The notes beneath the pieces were generated by a model. The model had not been told where the DNA came from and ran no database searches. It saw only the letters and a list, made by a program, of their open reading frames with translations. DNA of 33,128 nt from a virus. How positions within the stretch are numbered: the first letter of the stretch is position 1; every line of letters starts with the position of its first letter. The position numbers and the translations under genes are program-made. Shown in pieces: positions 1 to 6,870 of the stretch. The stretch is taken from positions 1 through 33,128 of IMG/VR virus record IMGVR_UViG_3300023184_000348; one strand, written 5' to 3'.

Positions 1-15
1 GTTTATACCGCGCAC
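1..15. repeat. Terminal 15-base redundancy (copy at 33114-33128)
   Basis: The first 15 bases (GTTTATACCGCGCAC) are identical to the last 15 of the window. The simplest reading is a circular or terminally redundant assembly opened at an arbitrary point, because the gene order runs smoothly across the join: HNH gene, a gap of about 230 bases, then terminase small subunit. A genuine phage end cannot be excluded from sequence alone. Confidence 0.8.
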
Positions 16-32
16 GCTTAAGCAACTTTGTA

Positions 33-42
33 CCCGTACGGG
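33..42. other. Perfect 10-bp palindrome in the packaging-region gap, candidate cos core
   Basis: CCCGTACGGG reads the same on both strands and is followed by further G residues. It lies just downstream of the HNH stop and upstream (in transcription sense) of the terminase genes. In cos-type HK97-like phages the cohesive end lies between HNH and terminase small subunit, and actinophage cohesive ends are usually GC-rich overhangs of about 9-14 bases. A second, shorter palindrome (GCTTAAGC, 16-23) is adjacent. The assignment as cos is inference from position and composition only. Confidence 0.3.
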
Positions 43-56
43 GGATTGCCACGGGG

Positions 57-362
57 CTATCTGTTGCCTTTTTGTGAATTGTGTGAGCGACATAGCACGC
101 GCAGGTTGGTGATTTCTAATTTCAACCATGGTGCTTCGGATAGTGGGATTATATGATCAACAGTTAAATCTTTATTTGTGCAATTGTGAACAGAACAGAA
201 AGGTTGTTGCTCTCGTAACTGTTTGCTTAGCTTGTTCCATTGGTAATCATAACCACGCTGGCTACGGGTAGGCCGCTCCCTATCCTTAATGCGCTGACAC
301 TCTAAGCATCTACTTGCTCGCACTACTCGACCACATCCTGCACACGGTCTAGGCAATACCAT
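57..362 (-). CDS. HNH endonuclease, terminase-associated
   Basis: A 101-residue protein of the small phage HNH nuclease family. Near the N-terminus are two CxxC pairs (CAGC, CLEC) that probably form a zinc knuckle. The nuclease core follows with DHIIPLSE around residues 69-76 and NLRVLCRSHNSQK near the C-terminus, supplying the HNH metal-binding residues. The ATG has a GGAG seven bases upstream, inside the end of the preceding endonuclease VII-like gene, which it overlaps by 14 bases. On the circular map it is the last gene before the terminase small subunit. HNH proteins in this position are known to assist terminase in cos cleavage (the HK97 gp74 type), so a packaging role is likely. Confidence 0.85.
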   Translation of the reverse strand: MVLPRPCAGCGRVVRASRCLECQRIKDRERPTRSQRGYDYQWNKLSKQLREQQPFCSVHNCTNKDLTVDHIIPLSEAPWLKLEITNLRVLCRSHNSQKGNR

Positions 363-726
363 CGTAACGCTCCAAGTATTCTATTGCATACGATAAGAAC
401 ACAACTGAATCTTTGAACTGACCTAATCCTAAGTTGCAACTATTGCACAATAAACCACGCACCTGATTAGTTTCGTGGTTATGGTCAACACTTAATCTTT
501 TTGTTGTATCGTTTTCGTTGATTCCACAAATAGCGCAAGAGTTATTTTGTTCTTCAAGCAAATCTTTTCTATGACTTGATGAAATGTTGGTAACTCTTTT
601 GTGATGGTTTCTGCAATCATTACAAGTAGTTCTTCTTTTGTTAGGTGTTCGTTTATCGTGATGAAACTTTGTTAAAGGTTTATCTATATTGCACTTCTTA
701 CAAATTTGCGTGTTATTCGTCATCAT
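349..726 (-). CDS. Recombination endonuclease VII-like nuclease
   Basis: A 125-residue protein matching the endonuclease VII (T4 gp49-type) family. It has an N-terminal CxxC pair (CKKC) and a second (CNDC), then CAIC, the core DHNHETNQVRGLLCNSCN around residues 80-97 and a following LG turn. The family resolves branched DNA (Holliday junctions, replication forks) before packaging and often acts as a general HNH nuclease in phages. Two consecutive ATG codons are possible starts; the gene overlaps its upstream neighbour by 14 bases and its downstream HNH neighbour by 14. It is visibly AT-richer than the genes around it, which suggests separate acquisition. With two HNH-type nucleases side by side, which one serves packaging is not certain. 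Confidence 0.85.
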   Translation of the reverse strand: MMTNNTQICKKCNIDKPLTKFHHDKRTPNKRRTTCNDCRNHHKRVTNISSSHRKDLLEEQNNSCAICGINENDTTKRLSVDHNHETNQVRGLLCNSCNLGLGQFKDSVVFLSYAIEYLERYDGIA

Positions 727-895
727 CCTCTAAGGAACTTTCATATTGTTCCATTGAGACAAAGTAACGATTGTATGCTTCAAGTGTTGATGCAGTCGCT
801 CTTGTCAATAATGTTTCAATGCCCTCAAATGACATCTGTTGGTCTGTCATTATGTCTGTTGATACTTCACCAATGCTAACTGCAATGCTCAACAT
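713..895 (-). CDS. Acidic small protein of unknown function
   Basis: A 60-residue protein with no recognised domain. It is mostly helical in character, with a hydrophobic first quarter and a very acidic end (EDDDE). The ATG is preceded by GGAG at a spacing of eight bases and overlaps the stop of the 48-residue gene upstream by seven bases; its own end overlaps the endonuclease VII-like gene by 14 bases. This tight coupling supports it as a real gene. An internal ATG (MTDQQM) is an alternative start giving 45 residues. Confidence 0.6.
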   Translation of the reverse strand: MLSIAVSIGEVSTDIMTDQQMSFEGIETLLTRATASTLEAYNRYFVSMEQYESSLEDDDE

Positions 896-1035
896 TTAGT
901 TAGCTCCAATCGGCTATCAAGTAAATCGTCAATGAATTTATCAACGATGTGTTTCTTAGAATCAATTGTTTTGGAGCGTGTATCTACGGCGTGTGCTAAC
1001 GCCTCATCTATCTCTTGTATTGTCTCGGTATCCAT
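889..1035 (-). CDS. Small charged protein of unknown function (48 aa)
   Basis: Reading the minus strand from the ATG at 1035 gives 48 residues beginning MDTETIQEIDEALAHAV and ending in LELTKC. It is highly charged and probably all helix. The stop overlaps the ATG of the next gene by seven bases, the stop-start coupling seen throughout this genome, which is the main reason for calling it. It is the first gene after the hairpin at 1057-1079 and so may open the short transcription unit of small protein, endonuclease VII and HNH. No function can be proposed. Confidence 0.55.
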   Translation of the reverse strand: MDTETIQEIDEALAHAVDTRSKTIDSKKHIVDKFIDDLLDSRLELTKC

Positions 1036-1056
1036 ACCTATCCCATAAATGAATAA

Positions 1057-1079
1057 AGCCCAAACCTATTGGCTGGGCT
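1057..1079 (-). terminator. Hairpin, weak intrinsic terminator
   Basis: AGCCCA (1057-1062) and TGGGCT (1074-1079) form a perfect 6-bp stem with an 11-base loop. Read on the minus strand, the stem is followed by TTATTCATTT, a loose T-rich tail. It lies between the zinc-finger/HTH gene ending at 1146 and the small gene starting at 1035, so it could end or attenuate the replication operon. The short stem and interrupted T-run make it only a moderate candidate. Confidence 0.45.
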
Positions 1080-1145
1080 GATTAAGTGGATGGCAATACC
1101 TGTTAACGAAAGTGTAGCAAACGATTTAGAACTTTGTGTCAAGTT

Positions 1146-1877
1146 TTATCTGTTGGCAATGACTGCTGATAAGTCATACAAACTGCCACGGCGTTCAATG
1201 TTGTTGGCCTTGATTATCTTATGCACTTGGCGTTGGGTAATGCCAAGCCATAATGCAATTGCCTCTGCATCCAAGAAGAACTTACGGTTTGGATTAGACA
1301 TTGCCAAAGCTACAAGGCGCAATACAGTCCAGGATTGTTTGCACCCAAAGCAAGTCACATCTTGCATAAGGTTTTCAGCATCAATAACTACATACTTGCC
1401 ACAATCATCTGTTGGGCATGGGATGCGGCGGGGTTGCTCAACAAATTGCTTGGCAGCAGCCATTCCCTTTGCGTGCTGCTCTTTAATCTCCACATAGAAA
1501 TCTGCTGCCCAATCCTGGCCTAGTGTCCAATCAAGGTGGGCAATCTGAAAGTCGCAGGCAACCTGAACTTCTTGGTCAATGCTTGATTCTTTCTTCAGCA
1601 ACGCAGGCGGTGTCAACTGCCGTGCGCTACGAATCTCTGACTCCCAACTATGCAAAATGCCTAGCAACTCATTGGCCATTGAATAATCCAGCGCATTGAC
1701 ATTGACACCAATACTGCGCTCGGCGCTGACGGTGCCACTGCCTGATCGCCCAGGTGCTACAAAATCTTCAGCCTCTCGGCGCAAGAACGGAATTGCCATT
1801 AGCCACCCAATGATTGCCTTGTGACATCCACGGCAGGTGGTTGCATCTGTTGGGCGTTGGCAAATGTTGCAGTTCAA
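1146..1877 (-). CDS. Zinc-finger and helix-turn-helix DNA-binding protein
   Basis: A 243-residue protein with a treble-clef-like N-terminus (CNIC and CRGC within the first 20 residues), a central segment rich in tryptophan and acidic residues, a second four-cysteine ribbon (CPTDDC and CFGC, around residues 153-178) and a C-terminal helix-turn-helix from about residue 204 (AEAIALWLGITQRQVHKII). The start is a TTG at 1877 that overlaps the stop of the gene upstream by four bases (TTGA), with GAGGTG eight bases before it. Proteins of this layout are common in actinophage replication regions, but their role is not established. Binding to the palindromic repeats at 2240-2353, two genes upstream in the same operon, is a reasonable hypothesis. 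Confidence 0.6.
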   Translation of the reverse strand: MNCNICQRPTDATTCRGCHKAIIGWLMAIPFLRREAEDFVAPGRSGSGTVSAERSIGVNVNALDYSMANELLGILHSWESEIRSARQLTPPALLKKESSIDQEVQVACDFQIAHLDWTLGQDWAADFYVEIKEQHAKGMAAAKQFVEQPRRIPCPTDDCGKYVVIDAENLMQDVTCFGCKQSWTVLRLVALAMSNPNRKFFLDAEAIALWLGITQRQVHKIIKANNIERRGSLYDLSAVIANR

Positions 1878-2212
1878 AATGGCACCTCACTGGTTGTTGT
1901 GGTTTGTGGTCGTGGGAAATATTCGGGTGGCTCTGATACGAAGATGGTCATTGACCTGCAGGTGTGGGTGGCAAGAACGATTGGCTCTTTGGCACCCATT
2001 CGGGTTGTTGTCCTACGGGTAGCTTCAAAAGATTGGCTGGTTCGGTGGATTTGGTAGGTTCCAATGCCTGTGGATAACTTTTCAATTTCCTGAACAATGT
2101 TGAGTCGGTCTGTATCAAGTTTGACATCGCAACGGCTAGTTGCTGACACCCCTGACCACACCAAATTCCCACACTTTCGGCAGTTGATTGGTTTGAAATC
2201 TAACTCGCTCAT
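1874..2212 (-). CDS. Small putative zinc-binding phage protein
   Basis: A 112-residue protein with CRKC near the N-terminus (residues 11-14), a possible third cysteine at 28, and a later THTC segment that could complete a zinc site. The centre (YQIHRTSQSFEATRRT) and the Thr/Pro-rich tail look disordered. No catalytic motif is visible. The ATG lies about ten bases after a GGGGGTGG stretch and immediately downstream of the palindrome cluster at 2240-2353. The gene ends in a four-base overlap with the zinc-finger/HTH gene, so the two are probably made together. Confidence 0.5.
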   Translation of the reverse strand: MSELDFKPINCRKCGNLVWSGVSATSRCDVKLDTDRLNIVQEIEKLSTGIGTYQIHRTSQSFEATRRTTTRMGAKEPIVLATHTCRSMTIFVSEPPEYFPRPQTTTTSEVPF

Positions 2213-2239
2213 ATAGTCGTTCCACCCCCGATAATGATG

Positions 2240-2353
2240 GTGTTCCCTGTTCCGTATCTATATAGATACGGAACAGGAAGAACACCGATCACGCTCATTT
2301 CTGCCTGTGTTCCTCTTTTTAAAAAGGAACACAAAAGGAACAGGTGGAACACC
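2240..2353. repeat. Palindrome and iteron-like cluster, candidate replication origin or operator array
   Basis: A perfect 32-bp palindrome spans 2246-2277; its half-site is CCTGTTCCGTATCTAT and its centre is TATA-rich. It is flanked by a further inverted pair, GGTGTTC (2239-2245) and GAACACC (2280-2286). A second inverted repeat has 9-bp arms TGTGTTCCT (2306-2314) and AGGAACACA (2325-2333) around a run of T and A. Two more direct copies, GGAACAG (2337-2343) and GGAACAC (2346-2352), end at the helicase stop codon. GGAACA therefore occurs seven times on one strand or the other in about 115 bases. No T-tail follows, so this is not a typical terminator. The position next to the primase/helicase gene suggests an origin; an operator cluster is the alternative. 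Confidence 0.7.
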
Positions 2354-4465
2354 TTAGTTCACCACCAAATGTGTGATTTGGGCATCCACAAAATCAAAAT
2401 GTTCCTTACCAGCATCGGTGATATATAGGACAAATGACCTGTCATTGCCCTTATTCTCAATCCAGCCGCCTGTGGATAACTTTGTGATTCCATCCCCAAT
2501 TGCATCCTTTGTGCCGCTGACACCATCCTGAATTGACCTGCGATTTGCCCCAGGATGGTTGTGAATGAACTCGGCAATCTCTTTCAGCTTTTTGAATTCC
2601 TTGTTGGCCTCAAATTCATCTTCAGGCATTGGAACCCCAATCACATACTCCATCTGCGCCCTAGTCGAGTCAATGGTAAAAATGGCAGCCTCTTGGGTTC
2701 TATCTGACTTACGCCACATACCTGCAATCTTGCGGATGAACCCAGGGCGATCTTTAGTAACTCTCATTGTCAGCGTTCCCGTGCGCCCTGGTGCCAACGC
2801 CTCTAATGGCTCTACGAGATAGGCAGCGCCATCAATGGTGGCAAGTTTTGCTTGCCCGCCAATGGCAAACCGCCCGCGTGTTTCTGCGTTCTTTGTAATG
2901 TGGTCAATAAGCACAACGGCAGCGCCACTGGCGGTGGCTACTGTTCTTGGAAATATGCGCATCCAGCGGGTGATGGCATCGTTATCTTTTGTCTCGCCAC
3001 CCCACATTGTCAGGGATTCGGTGACACCATCAATAATGATCAGTTCAGCGCTATCAGCTTCAAGAATAGCCTGCCAGTAAGGGTCATCGGCATCGCGTGG
3101 ACCGTCAGGGCGGATGTAGGTGAAGTATTGCAAAAGGTTGGCACGGCTGACACCTAGCGCCTTGAGTCGGTTCACAATGTCAATAGCATCTGATTCAAAG
3201 TCAATATAGATAACCTTTTTGTCAGCCTTGAGACATTCTGCGGTGGCAATCTGAGCAACCCAGGATTTACCCGATTCGGATTCACCGTAAATGGAATGAA
3301 CTCGGCCAGTGTAAATAAGGCCGTGACCATCTGAGCGCTTCAGAATGGTTGCAATTGGGGCGGCAAATAGGCCGTCATAGTAATCCTTTAGTTGGATTGG
3401 TTTCCAACTTGATTCATCCTCTGCCAAATCGCCTTGTGTGGCTTGTGGCGGGGTCTGTAGGGCATTTGCTGGCATCAGATTATTGCTTAAATCAAAAGAA
3501 TTCAGCCCCTGCGCCCCGTAGCCTTGATTTCGCAGATCGTTGGCTGCTGCCTTGAAATCTCCGCCGTGTTTGAGTGTTGCATAAAAAGCAAACTTGGAAT
3601 ATGAAGTTTCTGCATCAAATTGCGTTGATGTTGAGAATACATAGAACTTATCGTTGCCGTTGAAGTTGGTGGTGGCCGATATGCCTTCGGCTTTGCCTGG
3701 TCTGCGCCAAATCGTTGCTTCGCTCTTGCGATAGACAACGCTCCAGCCAAGAGGCAGTAGCAATTCTTCCCAAGTGGTGCGGGAATTGTAATCATCGCCA
3801 GGTGTCAGGATGCCATCGTGCTTTGTTGCAACTTCTTGTTGGATGGATTCAGCTTTAGGCATCTCATCAAACATTGCAAAGATATTGTGAAGCGCGGCCC
3901 GTTGTTCCATTGTGATTGTCGGGATGGTTTCAATTGAGCCACCTATAAGTGTCCAATTGCCCCCGCTTGGGTGGGTAGTGCCACCTGAAGGTGCGGTAAT
4001 GGTAAATCCACCTTCAGATCGAGTCTCTGCCCAAACATCAACCCCGCCATTTTCGCCAGGCTTGCGTGCCAACTTTGTGTTGCCTGGCAATTCGCCGTTT
4101 GATACGCGGTAAAGCCAATGAAGCCCACCTGAAGGTGTGATTTCGACATAACCAGCGTTGAGGCGCTGCCACAAATCGCCAAGCCCTGAATTGTTTGCAA
4201 TCTCTGCAATATCAAGGTGCATCTTTTGAGCTACGGCGCGACCTTCAAGTTCAAGCATCTCTAAGTTGCCTGATACCTTGCCAGTAATTACACCAATGCC
4301 ATTAACATCATCTTTGAACCACATCAACAATTCATCTGCAATGGGCAACTCTTGCTGAAACCGCTGCCAAGCAAATGCAGGCCGTTTGGAACCATCATTG
4401 GCAACTGGAACTACTGAAATTCCTTGTGCAAGAAATCGCAAGGCGATTGGTAGTAGTTCACTCAT
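2354..4465 (-). CDS. Primase-polymerase / AAA-type helicase replication protein
   Basis: A 703-residue replication initiator-helicase. Residues 1-200 resemble the bifunctional primase-polymerase (PrimPol) domain, with the GIGVITG strand at 57-63 and GGLHWLYR at 113-120. The usual DxD-type acidic pair appears as glutamates in NLEMLELEG (67-75). A RepA-like AAA_25 ATPase follows, with Walker A GESESGKS at 394-401, Walker B LIIID at 475-479, and VLIDHITKN as the next conserved strand. The last 90 residues look like a winged helix (HNHPGANRRSIQDGV). The ATG overlaps the stop of the Mom-like gene by four bases and has AAGGGGG seven bases upstream. No DNA polymerase gene is visible, so host polymerase is probably recruited. 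Confidence 0.85.
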   Translation of the reverse strand: MSELLPIALRFLAQGISVVPVANDGSKRPAFAWQRFQQELPIADELLMWFKDDVNGIGVITGKVSGNLEMLELEGRAVAQKMHLDIAEIANNSGLGDLWQRLNAGYVEITPSGGLHWLYRVSNGELPGNTKLARKPGENGGVDVWAETRSEGGFTITAPSGGTTHPSGGNWTLIGGSIETIPTITMEQRAALHNIFAMFDEMPKAESIQQEVATKHDGILTPGDDYNSRTTWEELLLPLGWSVVYRKSEATIWRRPGKAEGISATTNFNGNDKFYVFSTSTQFDAETSYSKFAFYATLKHGGDFKAAANDLRNQGYGAQGLNSFDLSNNLMPANALQTPPQATQGDLAEDESSWKPIQLKDYYDGLFAAPIATILKRSDGHGLIYTGRVHSIYGESESGKSWVAQIATAECLKADKKVIYIDFESDAIDIVNRLKALGVSRANLLQYFTYIRPDGPRDADDPYWQAILEADSAELIIIDGVTESLTMWGGETKDNDAITRWMRIFPRTVATASGAAVVLIDHITKNAETRGRFAIGGQAKLATIDGAAYLVEPLEALAPGRTGTLTMRVTKDRPGFIRKIAGMWRKSDRTQEAAIFTIDSTRAQMEYVIGVPMPEDEFEANKEFKKLKEIAEFIHNHPGANRRSIQDGVSGTKDAIGDGITKLSTGGWIENKGNDRSFVLYITDAGKEHFDFVDAQITHLVVN

Positions 4466-5088
4466 TCACTTGCCCCCTTTGGATACGGCTTACTTTCTAA
4501 TTGCAATTGCTTTAACAATGTTTTCTTATGGTTCTTACCATTAGGCAGTAAATATAAGTACCTATGTTTGCCTTCGCGTTTGACTGGTTGCCAGCCCATT
4601 TCTTTTGCATCGGCAGGTTTTATATTGACACCATTTTGGCGTGGGTGCCTAAGTCTGCCATCTTGATCTAAATAAAATGTAGCCTTGCCTGAAGTGCCTG
4701 TGTAAATAGCATTTGTTGCTTGGTAAATAGTTCCCAAATGTCCTTCAGTTGCATCAGCAAATGATAAAACTGCATTGTAATTAGGCCGATCTTTTTTAAG
4801 TGCCTTCAATGCTCGAACTATAAACCAAGATTCACTATTTTTAGGCACCTCATCTAGTAGCACCAGCCGATGAAGTTCAGTAACTGATCTCTTATGCTCT
4901 AAACCAAACACGCTTGCACATACAGCTTCACTGCAAGGGTTTGCAAATGCACACACCCCAACCAAATCCAAACCGTCAAACATCCCATAAGTCATTGGTC
5001 CGTTGTGAATACCGTGTGAATAATGATGTGTTTTTACAAACTCTTTACCCAATTTTGAAGGTATTTTATCCACCCAATAGTTGCTCAT
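4462..5088 (-). CDS. Mom-like DNA adenine modification protein (GNAT fold)
   Basis: A 208-residue protein resembling the phage Mom family, whose Mu member converts adenine in DNA to N6-methylcarbamoyladenine and so protects against restriction. Visible landmarks are THHYSHG (residues 20-26), VCAFANP (45-51), ELHRLVLLDE (71-80), and SFADATEGHLGTIYQATN (109-126), the conserved acyltransferase-like core, followed by IYTG. The basic C-terminus suits DNA binding. The ATG has AGAGG six bases upstream. The gene is coupled by four-base overlaps both to the 38-residue gene upstream and to the helicase downstream. The segment is distinctly AT-rich: about 35% GC in one counted 60-base line (4741-4800), against 55% in a line of the helicase gene (4021-4080). 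The enzyme assignment is from motifs only. Confidence 0.75.
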   Translation of the reverse strand: MSNYWVDKIPSKLGKEFVKTHHYSHGIHNGPMTYGMFDGLDLVGVCAFANPCSEAVCASVFGLEHKRSVTELHRLVLLDEVPKNSESWFIVRALKALKKDRPNYNAVLSFADATEGHLGTIYQATNAIYTGTSGKATFYLDQDGRLRHPRQNGVNIKPADAKEMGWQPVKREGKHRYLYLLPNGKNHKKTLLKQLQLESKPYPKGASE

Positions 5089-5201
5089 CCATTGCCTCTG
5101 ATGAATTCTGCAATATCATCTTTTGTTTGATATTCAAGCCAATCAACCAATTCAATTTCACGGGCAATTAAATCTCTGATTTCTGAAGATATTTTAGGCA
5201 T
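5085..5201 (-). CDS. 38-residue protein between methyltransferase and Mom-like genes
   Basis: The minus strand from the ATG at 5201 encodes 38 residues beginning MPKISSEIRDLIAREIEL and ending FIRGNG. It overlaps the methyltransferase stop by eight bases and the Mom-like start by four (ATGA), so it is embedded in the translational chain. It looks like a single amphipathic helix pair. Mu mom needs the small partner Com for translation, but this protein has no cysteines and does not resemble Com. Function unknown. Confidence 0.55.
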   Translation of the reverse strand: MPKISSEIRDLIAREIELVDWLEYQTKDDIAEFIRGNG

Positions 5202-6600
5202 CTTCCCCCACCATCCGCGAGATAATCCAATCAACAACAGGCACGGCTACCGCGTTGCCCATTTGCTTGTATCTATGCCCATCAGTTTGCCCATCAGTCC
5301 AGTTATCAGGGAATCCTTGAAGGCGTTCACATTCAATTGGCGTTAGTCTGCGCACAACTGAAGATGCAAAAACAGTTCCCATTTTATCTAAATCTGAGCC
5401 TGTTCTTAAAGTTTGATTTGTTTCTGAAATTGTGTGGTTGTAAGCATCAAAAGCAAGAATTGGAGAATTGTTATTTGTCATTCCAGCTTTAAGAGTTCCT
5501 ACGCCTTCAGAATAATTAGCAAAATCTGATGGTGAAAAAGCAACTGCCATTCCTGCGCCCCCTGTTCTAAGAGTTGGCGAGTTTGTTTCACTTGCTTGCA
5601 CATCTAAACCTTGAGTATGACTAAAAATCATAGGCACAATTACAACTCCGTGCCGTGCCTGAGAACTTGAAGTTAATGTATAACCTGGTTCATTAGCCCC
5701 TAAAAATCCTGAACCGCTAGGTCCAGCACTATCATTTCTACCAATCATTGCACCGTGCATAGGATAAGCAAGCATTGGCACATTATTGCCACCTGTACCC
5801 ATTGTGGCTGTCAAAGTGTTAACAGTATCGTTTTGAATTCTTGCACCATCTTCCCTGTGAGGTGCAAATAAAACTAAATGACCACTATTTACATCTTGAT
5901 TTACAACAGTTGATTTGTGATATAACTCTGCTGGCAAGCAATTAGCTATTTCTCCACCATTTGAGAGCATTGCTCCAACGCTTTTTGTAATTGATTTGGT
6001 AACACTTTTCCGCGTTTTTCCGCCCTGCGCAAGATACCCTGCGCGGCCTTCGGCGATAGCGAGTATTTCTTCAGGTGATCTCCCTGAGTCTCCAAGACAT
6101 CCGACAATGAACACTCGACGGCGGCGTTGGGGTACTCCGAAGTGTTGAGCATCAAGTACCCTGTAGGCAACGCGATACCCGCGTTCGACCAACGCTTCAA
6201 GAACAACGGCCATGTCTGCACCGTTGTTTGAGTTAAGTAAACCAGGGACATTTTCAAGGATAAAATTTTGCGCTCTTGTTTCGTCAAGCAATCGGCAGAT
6301 TTCCCAGAATAATCCTGATCGAGAACCACCCAATCCTGCTCGTTTTCCAGCCACTGATAAATCTTGGCAGGGGAATCCACCTGTGATGATTCCGTTTCTT
6401 GGTTCAAATCCTGCTGCGATAAGTTGTTCACCTGTTACCCCCGTTATATCTCCAAATATGGTTGATTGTGGAAAATGCTTCTTCAATACTTCTTGTGCCT
6501 TTTTATCTATCTCAACTGATGCAACTACTTTCACATCATTGCGTTCAAGAGCTAAATCAAAGCCACCAACACCTGCGAATAAACTAACTGCAGTTCTCAC
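5194..6600 (-). CDS. DNA cytosine-5 methyltransferase
   Basis: A C5-cytosine methyltransferase of 468 residues. It has motif I at 6-18 (SLFAGVGGFDLAL), the catalytic Pro-Cys loop GGFPCQDLSVAGKR at 74-87 with Cys78 as nucleophile, ENVPG at 116-120, QRRRRVFIVG at 158-167, and near the C-terminus LTPIECERLQGFP and YKQMGNAVAVP (motifs IX and X). The target-recognition region is long and holds repeated units of the form TLT-x-GGN-x-P, as in multi-specific phage enzymes. A GTG at 6600 is preferred over the ATG at 6615: it has GGGGGG six bases upstream and overlaps the FmdB-like stop as GTGA, while the ATG leaves motif I atypically far in. It probably protects phage DNA from host restriction together with the Mom-like protein. 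Confidence 0.93.
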   Translation of the reverse strand: MRTAVSLFAGVGGFDLALERNDVKVVASVEIDKKAQEVLKKHFPQSTIFGDITGVTGEQLIAAGFEPRNGIITGGFPCQDLSVAGKRAGLGGSRSGLFWEICRLLDETRAQNFILENVPGLLNSNNGADMAVVLEALVERGYRVAYRVLDAQHFGVPQRRRRVFIVGCLGDSGRSPEEILAIAEGRAGYLAQGGKTRKSVTKSITKSVGAMLSNGGEIANCLPAELYHKSTVVNQDVNSGHLVLFAPHREDGARIQNDTVNTLTATMGTGGNNVPMLAYPMHGAMIGRNDSAGPSGSGFLGANEPGYTLTSSSQARHGVVIVPMIFSHTQGLDVQASETNSPTLRTGGAGMAVAFSPSDFANYSEGVGTLKAGMTNNNSPILAFDAYNHTISETNQTLRTGSDLDKMGTVFASSVVRRLTPIECERLQGFPDNWTDGQTDGHRYKQMGNAVAVPVVDWIISRMVGEDA

Positions 6601-6767
6601 TTGCTTCCCCCCCATCCTTCACCCTTGAAGATGGTTCCCCCAAGTGAATACTTGCGTTGCATTAACTTCTTCTTGCAACCTTCGCAGATGATTCGCTTTT
6701 CATCATCCATTTCAAAAAACACTTCAGCAATATGCCCACAATCGCAAGTGAATTCATAAAAAGGCAT
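6597..6767 (-). CDS. FmdB-like zinc-ribbon protein
   Basis: The minus strand from the ATG at 6767 gives 56 residues. MPFYEFTCDCGH, a second pair CEGC at residues 28-31, and the ending GGTIFKGEGWGG match the FmdB-type zinc-ribbon family (Zn_ribbon_8), in which short N-terminal strands carry the first metal ligands. The family is thought to be regulatory, but its function in phages is not established. The gene ends in a four-base GTGA overlap with the preferred methyltransferase start, so it is probably the first gene of the FmdB, methyltransferase, small protein, Mom and helicase chain. Confidence 0.75.
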   Translation of the reverse strand: MPFYEFTCDCGHIAEVFFEMDDEKRIICEGCKKKLMQRKYSLGGTIFKGEGWGGSK

Positions 6768-6794
6768 CTGTTCCCCCGTTCGTTAAGTCTTGCG

Positions 6795-6867
6795 TGGCGT
6801 TGCAGGAATCGAACCTGCAGTTGCATCCCCCGATGCAATCCCTCATCTGTGAACCATCACAACGCCG
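6795..6867 (-). ncRNA. tRNA-like element, degenerate or atypical
   Basis: Read on the minus strand, this stretch of about 73 bases has a 6-bp acceptor-like stem (GGCGTT with AACGCC). It also has a canonical T arm, GCAGG-TTCGATT-CCTGC, with the invariant TTCGA loop. A small D-arm-like hairpin GTGA-TGGT-TCAC and a central hairpin TTGCAT/ATGCAA with a CGGGGG loop are also present. The central loop has no U33 and no normal seven-base anticodon loop, so no amino acid can be assigned. It lies between the SSB-like and FmdB-like genes and follows a hairpin. Options are a decayed tRNA, a tRNA mimic, or an RNA processing signal recognised by RNase P or RNase Z. Confidence 0.4.
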
Positions 6868-6870
6868 ATC

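Noticed and set aside
1069-1497. A 142-codon plus-strand open frame
   Set aside because: It is antisense to the zinc-finger/HTH gene; the minus-strand product has clear motifs and coupling while this frame has neither.
5946-6431. A 161-codon open frame overlapping the methyltransferase in another minus-strand frame
   Set aside because: It lies entirely inside the methyltransferase, whose motifs are intact, and shows no recognisable protein character or ribosome site.
6795-6867. Functional tRNA call with a specific amino acid
   Set aside because: No seven-base anticodon loop with U33 could be drawn. Pro-type GGG or CGG readings require an eight- or six-base loop, so only a tRNA-like element is reported.
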